Assembly (NCBI GenBank): GCA_007125475.1
Contig: SLDB01000003.1
Location: 1-34,849, forward strand
Direction of reading: 5' to 3'
Length of the DNA: 34,849 bases
Origin: Nitriliruptoraceae bacterium
GTDB taxonomy: Bacteria > Actinomycetota > Nitriliruptoria > Nitriliruptorales > Nitriliruptoraceae
The position numbers and the translations under genes were made by a program. Below, piece by piece: positions 29,852 through 34,849 of the stretch. Under the pieces are notes generated by a model. It was given only the letters and a program-made list of their open reading frames with translations. It made no database searches and was not told where the DNA came from. Numbering within the stretch: position 1 is the stretch's first letter; the number at the start of each line of letters is the position of its first letter.

Positions 29852-31282
29852 TCAGATCGGGGTGTCGGCGACCGACCCGGCAGGGGCGCGTGCGAGGTTG
29901 GCGAACTTCGTGAGGTGGTTGAGGAACGCCAGCCGGACGATCCCGGTCGCCCCGTTGCGGTGCTTGGCGATGATCAGCTCGGCGATGCCCTTGTCGGGGC
30001 TGTCCTCGTCGTAGACCTCGTCGCGGTAGATGAACCCGACGATGTCGGCGTCCTGCTCGATCGACCCGCTCTCCCTCAGGTCGGCGAGCTGAGGTCGCTT
30101 GTCCGTGCGTGACTCGGGCTGTCGTGACAGCTGCGAGAGCGCGATCACCGGCACGTCGAGCTCCTTGGCCAGCATCTTGAGTCCCCGGGAGATCTCGGCG
30201 ACCTCCTGCTGGCGGGAGTCGACCCGACGGTGCGACTGCATCAACTGCAGGTAGTCGACGACGACGAGGCCGAGGCCGTGCTTCTGCTTCAGCCGCCGGC
30301 ACTTCGCCCGGATCTCCATCAGCGTGATCGACGGGGTGTCGTCGATGAACAGCGGCGCCTCGGCCAGGGTGCCCAGCGCGTCGCCGAGCTTCCGCCAGTC
30401 GGCGTCCTCGAGGCGCCCGGTCCTCAGTCGCGAGGAGTCGATCCGGGCCTCGGCGGAGAGGAGGCGGTTGACGATCTCGAGCTTGGACATCTCCAGGCTG
30501 AACATCAGGGCGGGGGTGTCGAGCTTCGCGGCGGCGAAATGGCACACCCCGAGCGCAAGGCTGGACTTCCCCATCGCCGGCCGGGCGGCGAGGATCACCA
30601 GGTTCTGTGGCTGCAGCCCGGCAGTGAGCCGGTCGAGGTCGTCGAACCCGGTCGCGAGCCCGGTCACCTCGGACTTGCGTTCGGCGAGTTGCTCGATCTG
30701 CTCGAAGGAGCGGTTCAACAGTTCGCCGAGGCGCTCGTACTCCGAGGTGGTGTTCTCCTGCGCCACGTCGTAGATCAGCGACTCGGCCCGGTCGACGACG
30801 CTCTCGGCGTCGTCGGTGGCGTCGTACCCGAGCTTGGCGACCTGGGTCCCGGCGTCGATGAGCCGGCGCAGGAGCGACTTCTCCCGGACGATGCGGCCGT
30901 AGAACGCGGAGTTCGCCGCGGTCGGCACCGCGACGGTGAGTTCGTGGATCGCGGCGGCGCCGCCGACCTCGTCGAGGCGGTCACGACGCGACAACCAGTC
31001 GGTGACGGTGACCGTGTCGACCGGCTCACCGGTCGCCGTCAACGCCTGGACGGCCTCGAACACGACGCGGTGGGCGTTGCGGTAGAAGTCCTCGGTGCGC
31101 AGGACCTCGACCGCGTCGGACGCCGCCGTGCGCGACAGCAGGGCGGCCCCGAGGACCGAGACCTCGGCCTCCAGCGAGTGGGGTGGGACCCGGTCGTAGG
31201 TGCGGCCGTCGCCGGAGGCACGGCCGGCACCGTCACCGGCCGTACCCGGCGCGTGGGGGGCGGGCGGGAACGCGTCGCTCAT
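29852..31282 (-). CDS. dnaB: Replicative DNA helicase DnaB
   Basis: 476 residues, complete. The N-terminal primase-binding domain (about 30-135) begins with RVPPHSLEAEVSVLGAAL, and the RecA-like domain has Walker A ARPAMGKS (233-240), Walker B LGLVVVDYLQLM, LRESGSIEQDAD and the KHRNG arginine-finger region. It forms the hexameric ring that unwinds DNA at the fork. Mycobacterial DnaB often carries inteins at the P-loop or near DYLQ; both sites are uninterrupted here. ATG 31282 with TGAGGTT upstream. It follows rplI by 39 bp and is probably in the same operon. Confidence 0.97.
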   Translation of the reverse strand: MSDAFPPAPHAPGTAGDGAGRASGDGRTYDRVPPHSLEAEVSVLGAALLSRTAASDAVEVLRTEDFYRNAHRVVFEAVQALTATGEPVDTVTVTDWLSRRDRLDEVGGAAAIHELTVAVPTAANSAFYGRIVREKSLLRRLIDAGTQVAKLGYDATDDAESVVDRAESLIYDVAQENTTSEYERLGELLNRSFEQIEQLAERKSEVTGLATGFDDLDRLTAGLQPQNLVILAARPAMGKSSLALGVCHFAAAKLDTPALMFSLEMSKLEIVNRLLSAEARIDSSRLRTGRLEDADWRKLGDALGTLAEAPLFIDDTPSITLMEIRAKCRRLKQKHGLGLVVVDYLQLMQSHRRVDSRQQEVAEISRGLKMLAKELDVPVIALSQLSRQPESRTDKRPQLADLRESGSIEQDADIVGFIYRDEVYDEDSPDKGIAELIIAKHRNGATGIVRLAFLNHLTKFANLARAPAGSVADTPI

Positions 31283-31321
31283 GGTGCGAACCTCACGTGA
31301 TCACGCCCATCCCCGACGCCT

Positions 31322-31981
31322 TCAGCCGCGGTCGGTCCCTGCGTCGGCCGCGGTGGCCTCGTCTGCGTCGCCGGCTGCGGCGGTGTCCGTGTCCCCGGCG
31401 ACGGCGGTGTCCGCGGCGTCCTCGGGCTCCGCTTCCTCGTCGTCGTACTCCGCAGCAGCCGCCAGGGCCTGCTGGGCGAGGAGCTCGGTCTCGTCGACCG
31501 GCTCGGGGTCCGCGACACCTTCACGGGTGACACGACCCTCCTCGTCGACGACCTCGACCTGCACGGTCGCCGAGATCTGCGGGTGGATCCGGACCGGGAC
31601 CTCGTACACCCCGATCTCCTTGATGGTGCCACGCAGATCGATCCGCTTGCGCTCGATGTCGTGACCGCGCTCCTTGAGGACCCGCTGGACGTCCTGTGCG
31701 CTCACCGAGCCGTACAACGACCCCCGGTCGTCGACACGTGCCGGGATGCGCAGGGTGCGGGACTCCAGGGCGTCCCGGGCCGCCTCGGCAGCCCCGAGCG
31801 TCTTCGCCTCACTGGCCTTGCGCGAGCGGATCAGCGCCTCGGCTTCCTTCATCGCCCCCTTCGTGGCCGGGATGGCCAGGCCGCGGGGGAGCAGGTAGTT
31901 GCGTCCGTAGCCGTCGGCGACGTCGACGAGATCGCCGGCGAGTCCGAGGTGGTCGACCTCACTCTTCAGGATGACCTTCAT
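31322..31981 (-). CDS. rplI: 50S ribosomal protein L9 with a long acidic tail
   Basis: 219 residues, about 70 more than usual. The N-terminal RNA-binding domain is normal (MKVILKSEVDHLGLAGDLV, then ADGYGRNYLLPRGLA), followed by the connecting helix and the C-terminal domain ending near VEVVDEEG (about 150). The rest, to the stop, is Ala/Asp/Glu/Thr-rich and repetitive (AVAGDTDTAAAGDADEATAA), surely disordered and acidic. L9 binds 23S rRNA and helps frame keeping. The gene starts 11 bp after rpsR. The tail has no homology I know and could be lineage-specific. Confidence 0.96.
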   Translation of the reverse strand: MKVILKSEVDHLGLAGDLVDVADGYGRNYLLPRGLAIPATKGAMKEAEALIRSRKASEAKTLGAAEAARDALESRTLRIPARVDDRGSLYGSVSAQDVQRVLKERGHDIERKRIDLRGTIKEIGVYEVPVRIHPQISATVQVEVVDEEGRVTREGVADPEPVDETELLAQQALAAAAEYDDEEAEPEDAADTAVAGDTDTAAAGDADEATAADAGTDRG

Positions 31982-31992
31982 CGTGACGCTCC

Positions 31993-32238
31993 TCAGCGGG
32001 TCGTGTAGGGGATCAACGCCATCTCACGGGCGTTCTTCACGGCCGCTGCCAGCTGCTTCTGGCAGGTCGCGCACGTCCCGGAGGTCCGACGGGCCTTGAT
32101 CTTGGCCCGTTCGTTGAGGAACGGCTTGAGCAGCGAGAGATCCTTGTAGTCGACGTACTCGATGCCCTGCGTGCAGATCGGGCAGGGCTTCGCCTTGCGG
32201 GGCTTGTTCCGGTCCTTGGGCTTCGGGCGGGGCGGCAT
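31993..32238 (-). CDS. rpsR: 30S ribosomal protein S18, zinc-binding type
   Basis: 81 residues. It keeps CPIC near the start and CATC in the middle, the four cysteines of the zinc-binding (C+) form of S18; zinc-free paralogues, used in zinc starvation, lack them. S18 pairs with S6 on the 30S platform. ATG 32238 with GAGGAG upstream. Part of the rpsF-ssb-rpsR-rplI-dnaB cluster, although 217 bp separate it from ssb. Confidence 0.97.
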   Translation of the reverse strand: MPPRPKPKDRNKPRKAKPCPICTQGIEYVDYKDLSLLKPFLNERAKIKARRTSGTCATCQKQLAAAVKNAREMALIPYTTR

Positions 32239-32301
32239 GGGCGTGCTCCTCGTGGGGGCTCGGCCGACGGGGCGTCGGCGCCGTGTCGGGGTGGTTGTCG
32301 G

Positions 32302-32307
32302 AAGGTA
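32302..32307 (-). promoter_or_regulatory. Possible internal -10 element (TACCTT) before rpsR
   Basis: The 217-bp gap between ssb and rpsR is long for an operon. TACCTT on the minus strand could start an rpsR-rplI-dnaB message near 32295. No good -35 is visible. Confidence 0.3.
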
Positions 32308-32455
32308 TGACGATGGGGGAAAGCGTCGAGGTGTTCGTCGTGCCCGGGGTCGGGACCTGACCTGACGTCGGAGGCGGTGGGTTCACGACCGTCGACCCTG
32401 GAGGGCGTCGTCCCGTACCACGCCGGCGGGTGGGATCCCCGGGCGGTGACTCGAC

Positions 32456-32890
32456 CTAGAACGGCACGTCGTCGTCGGATGGAGGGGGCGGGGACGCCGA
32501 TCCGCCGGTCGCCGCGGCGGCGGACGGACCGGACGAGCGCTGCACCGAGGCACGGGCCCACCGCAGGCTCGGGGCGATCTCATCGGCCTCGATCTCGGTG
32601 GTCCACACGGTCTGGCCCTCGCGGTTCTCGTAGCTGCGGACGCGCACGCGCCCGATCACGACGACCCGGTCGCCCTTGGACAGCGACTCCGCCGCGTTCT
32701 CGGCGAGATCACGCCAGCAGTTGACGTTGAGGAACGTCGTCTCCTCCTGCTGGTTGCCGGAGCGGTCGGTGTAGCGCCGGTTGGAGGCCACACGGAACGA
32801 GGCGACGGGGGCGCCGCTCTGGGTGAAACGCAGATCCGGGTCATCGGTGAGGTTCCCGATGAAGGTGATGATGTTCGACTCGAACGCCAC
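32456..32890 (-). CDS. ssb: Single-stranded DNA-binding protein
   Basis: 144 residues. An OB-fold domain (about 1-110: NIITFIGNLTDDPDLRFTQ, ETTFLNVNCWRDLAEN, KGDRVVVIGRVRVRSYENREG) is followed by a short Ala/Gly/Ser/Pro linker and the conserved acidic tip DDDVPF, which recruits partner proteins. It coats single-stranded DNA as a tetramer. The linker is shorter than in most actinobacterial main SSBs. GTG start with GAGGAG seven bases upstream. Follows rpsF by 72 bp. Confidence 0.97.
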   Translation of the reverse strand: MAFESNIITFIGNLTDDPDLRFTQSGAPVASFRVASNRRYTDRSGNQQEETTFLNVNCWRDLAENAAESLSKGDRVVVIGRVRVRSYENREGQTVWTTEIEADEIAPSLRWARASVQRSSGPSAAAATGGSASPPPPSDDDVPF

Positions 32891-32962
32891 GTGAGACTCC
32901 TCGTCGTCGGTGATCGGCGATCCTGGTCCGGGTGTGAGAGGTCCGGACAGCCGTCGGCAGAC

Positions 32963-33268
32963 TCAGGAGCGGGCGTGGACGCGGATCTCCGGACGGACCG
33001 TCTTGAAGCGGATCACGTCGTCGGAGATCTTGAGTTGACGCTCGACCTCGGCGACGGCCTCGGTCGAGGCCTCGAAGTCGAGGATGCCGTAGAAACCGTG
33101 ATCACGGTGGTCGATCTCGTAGGCCAGGCGGCGCTTCCCCCACCAGGCCTCGTCCAACAGGGTCCCGCCCTGGGCGGCGAGGACCTCCTTGGCGCGGTCG
33201 AACACCGCCACGGCGGCGTCCTCTTCGATCGTGTCCTTGATCAGGATCATCATCTCATAGCGGCGCAT
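32963..33268 (-). CDS. rpsF: 30S ribosomal protein S6
   Basis: 101 residues from ATG 33268 (MRRYEMMILI), the usual S6 start; a GTG six bases earlier overlaps the GAGGAGGT ribosome-binding site and is rejected. The AWWGKRRLAYEI and DHGFYGILDFEA blocks are typical. S6 binds S18 on the small subunit. First gene of its operon, with a long leader reaching back to the promoter near 33528. Confidence 0.97.
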   Translation of the reverse strand: MRRYEMMILIKDTIEEDAAVAVFDRAKEVLAAQGGTLLDEAWWGKRRLAYEIDHRDHGFYGILDFEASTEAVAEVERQLKISDDVIRFKTVRPEIRVHARS

Positions 33269-33520
33269 GGGCACCTCCTCTGGTCATGCCGCACCACGGA
33301 CCGCGCGGTGCGGGCCGCGGCACGCCGTGGTGGCGTCGTGCGGCTCGGTGGCCCCCGCAGTCACGACCGACGTTCTCACGCCGACACCGTCGCCGGGGGC
33401 AGGGGTGCGTACTCCACGGGTCTGTCGACCCGTGGCAGTCACCGACCAGCGCGGGCGGGGCGGGCCACACACCTCGCCGACCGGTGACGTACGTCGCGCG
33501 GACCCGCAGGTCCGCGCTGA
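33269..33520 (-). promoter_or_regulatory. Long structured leader of the rpsF operon
   Basis: About 250 nt of untranslated leader lie between the predicted start of transcription and rpsF. Two perfect 8-bp hairpins stand out: GCGCGGAC/GTCCGCGC (33496-33517) at the very 5' end, and CCACGGGT/ACCCGTGG (33414-33435). In many bacteria S6-S18 binds its own leader to repress translation, so autoregulation is plausible; I could not confirm the known binding motif by eye. Confidence 0.45.
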
Positions 33521-33527
33521 GCGACAA

Positions 33528-33556
33528 ACCGTACAGCACGTCCGTACCTCTCACAA
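33528..33556 (-). promoter_or_regulatory. Promoter of the rpsF operon (TTGTGA-17-TACGGT)
   Basis: On the minus strand TTGTGA (33551-33556) and TACGGT (33528-33533) are exactly 17 bp apart, the best -35/-10 pair in the window. Transcription should start near 33521. It lies in the gap after tyrS. Confidence 0.65.
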
Positions 33557-33628
33557 CCGGCACCGTACGCGCCGGTCGTGACACCGCGGCCGGTGCGTGC
33601 CGGTGGCTGTGGACAGGCGGACCGCGGC

Positions 33629-34849
33629 TCAGACGAAGCGCGCGAGGAAGTACCGCTTCTTGCCGACCTTGAGCACCGCGGTATCCCGCCCGGCCAGGTC
33701 GTCGGGTCCCAGCGCACGACGTGGATCACGTTCGACGACGTTGTTCAGGCGCACCGCGCCCTGTTCGACCAGGCGCCGGGCCTCGCCGTTGCTGCGCGTC
33801 GCCCCGACCTCGGTCAGCAGGGCCAGCAGGCCCAACCCCTCGGCGAGTCGGGAGCGGTCGAGCTGCACCGACGGGGCACCCGCGAACGCGTCGGAGAGGA
33901 CGGCGTCATCGAGCCCCCGCAGGGGTTCGTCCCCGAACAGCGCCCGGGTCGCGCCCTCGGCGAGGGCGACCCCGTCGTCGCCGTGGATCACCCGGGTCGC
34001 CTCCCGCGCCAGGACCCGGTGGGCGACCCGCGCCGCCGGGTCACGCTCGACCTCGCCGGCCAGTTCCTCGATCTCGGCGAGCTCGAGCCACGTGAACAGC
34101 TTGAGGAACCGCACGACGTCGGCATCGGCGGTGTTCAACCAGTACTGGAAGTAGGCGTACGGCGAGGTCAGCTCGGGGTCGAGCCAGACGGCGTTGCCGG
34201 CGGACTTCCCGAACTTCGCTCCGTCGGCGGTGGTGAGCAGCGGCCAGACCAGCCCGAAGGCCTCTCCGCCGCCGCGGCGCCGGATGAGGTCGATGCCGGC
34301 GACGATGTTCCCCCACTGGTCGGAACCGCCGCCCTGCAGCACGCAGTCGTACTCCTCGGCGAGGTGGGCGAAGTCATAGGCCTGCAGCAGCTGGTAGCTG
34401 AACTCGGCGAACGTCAGGCCCTGCTCGCGGGAATCGAGGCGCCGCTTCACCGACTCCCGCGCCATCATGGCGTTCACCGGGGCGTGCACCCCGACCTCGC
34501 GGAGGAACTCCAGCAGGGTGACGTCACGCGTCCACGTGTAGTTGTCCACGAGGATCCCGGCGGCGTCGGGAGCACCACCGGCGGCACCACCGGCGGCGGT
34601 CGCGTCGGTGTCGAGGTGCAGGACCCGGGCCAGCTGCGAGCGGATCCCGGCGAGGTTGCGCTCGAGCGTGTCCTCGTCGAGGACCTCACGTTCGGCGTCC
34701 CGCCCCGACGGGTCCCCGATCCGCCCCGTCGCACCGCCGGCGAGGGCGATCGGGCGGTGACCGCAGGCCTGCAACCACGCCATCGCCATCATCCCGACGA
34801 GGTTGCCGGCGTGCAGCGAGGGAGCCGTCGGATCGAACCCGACGTAGAA
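33629..34849 (-). CDS. tyrS: Tyrosyl-tRNA synthetase (5' end outside window)
   Basis: 406 residues are visible; about 30 N-terminal residues lie beyond the window edge. The class I signatures are present: the HIGH-like LHAGN near the edge, followed by GRIGDPSG, the tyrosine pocket QAYDFAHLAEEY and GGSDQWGNI, and the KMSKS-like KFGKS. The C-terminal S4-like RNA-binding domain ends the protein (RRLVEQGAVRLNN ... VLKVGKKRYFLARFV). It charges tRNA-Tyr. One oddity is a Gly/Ala-rich insert, DATAAGGAAGGAPDAA, after HLDT, coded by ggcaccaccggcggc repeats. Only one tyrS is seen here. Confidence 0.97.
   Translation of the reverse strand, partial: FYVGFDPTAPSLHAGNLVGMMAMAWLQACGHRPIALAGGATGRIGDPSGRDAEREVLDEDTLERNLAGIRSQLARVLHLDTDATAAGGAAGGAPDAAGILVDNYTWTRDVTLLEFLREVGVHAPVNAMMARESVKRRLDSREQGLTFAEFSYQLLQAYDFAHLAEEYDCVLQGGGSDQWGNIVAGIDLIRRRGGGEAFGLVWPLLTTADGAKFGKSAGNAVWLDPELTSPYAYFQYWLNTADADVVRFLKLFTWLELAEIEELAGEVERDPAARVAHRVLAREATRVIHGDDGVALAEGATRALFGDEPLRGLDDAVLSDAFAGAPSVQLDRSRLAEGLGLLALLTEVGATRSNGEARRLVEQGAVRLNNVVERDPRRALGPDDLAGRDTAVLKVGKKRYFLARFV

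Noticed and set aside
29852..31282. Intein in dnaB
   Set aside because: The P-loop and DYLQ insertion sites read through without interruption and the length is that of an intein-free protein.
1..34849. tRNA, rRNA, IS element or phage attachment site
   Set aside because: I scanned by eye and found no cloverleaf, transposase, integrase or terminal inverted repeats; a covariance-model search would be needed to exclude small RNAs.

Overview
The window (34.8 kb, very GC-rich) comes from the chromosome of an actinobacterium. Promoters of the TANNNT type, at least one leaderless transcript, GTG starts and the gene families all fit. The aspartate/alanine-rich lipoprotein linkers and the acidic tail on ribosomal protein L9 remind me of salt- or alkali-tolerant deep-branching Actinobacteria (Nitriliruptoria-like). 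That placement is inference, not something the sequence proves. I see no phage, IS element, CRISPR, rRNA or tRNA.

Layout. 0.4-5.8 kb: an orphan PAS histidine kinase, a YeiB/DUF418-type membrane protein on the minus strand, a 0.9-kb gene-poor stretch with three kinds of minisatellite, and a lipoprotein of the gamma-glutamyltransferase fold with an altered substrate pocket. 5.9-14.5 kb: an uncharacterised Rossmann protein and a small lipoprotein (minus), a solitary dynamin-like GTPase (plus), a dienelactone-hydrolase/DUF6295 pair (minus), an acyltransferase-3 membrane protein (plus) and an Asp-rich lipoprotein (plus). 14.8-26.4 kb: a leaderless DUF2905 membrane protein, then a metabolic block of acyl-CoA dehydrogenase, metallo-beta-lactamase-fold hydrolase, RraA-type aldolase, a GLTDGLPVIPPT-family protein of unknown function, an SMP-30 lactonase and a giant single-chain acyl-CoA carboxylase. 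26.5-29.1 kb: thioredoxin, a TetR regulator, a two-helix membrane protein and a lipoprotein. 29.2-34.8 kb: the conserved core rpsF-ssb-rpsR-rplI-dnaB, all minus strand, with yqgE downstream and tyrS (5' end cut by the window) upstream.

How the genes may work together. The ribosomal/replication block is a standard housekeeping operon with a good TTGTGA-17-TACGGT promoter and a leader of about 250 nt containing two hairpins. The 15-26 kb block could be a catabolic/acyl-CoA module: lactone or ester opening (SMP-30, MBL hydrolase), retro-aldol cleavage (RraA), acyl-CoA oxidation and carboxylation. No shared pathway is proven. The carboxylase carries biotin carboxylase, biotin carrier, a eukaryote-like central region and carboxyltransferase on one chain of about 1856 residues.

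The most unusual DNA-level signal is a set of short head-to-tail repeats in the spacers. Several of them start at, or copy, the last codons of the adjacent gene (near 5.83, 14.78, 18.67, 26.43 and 29.22 kb). This looks like repeated tandem duplication of gene 3' ends, leaving arrays of 28-52 bp units, some with built-in hairpins.
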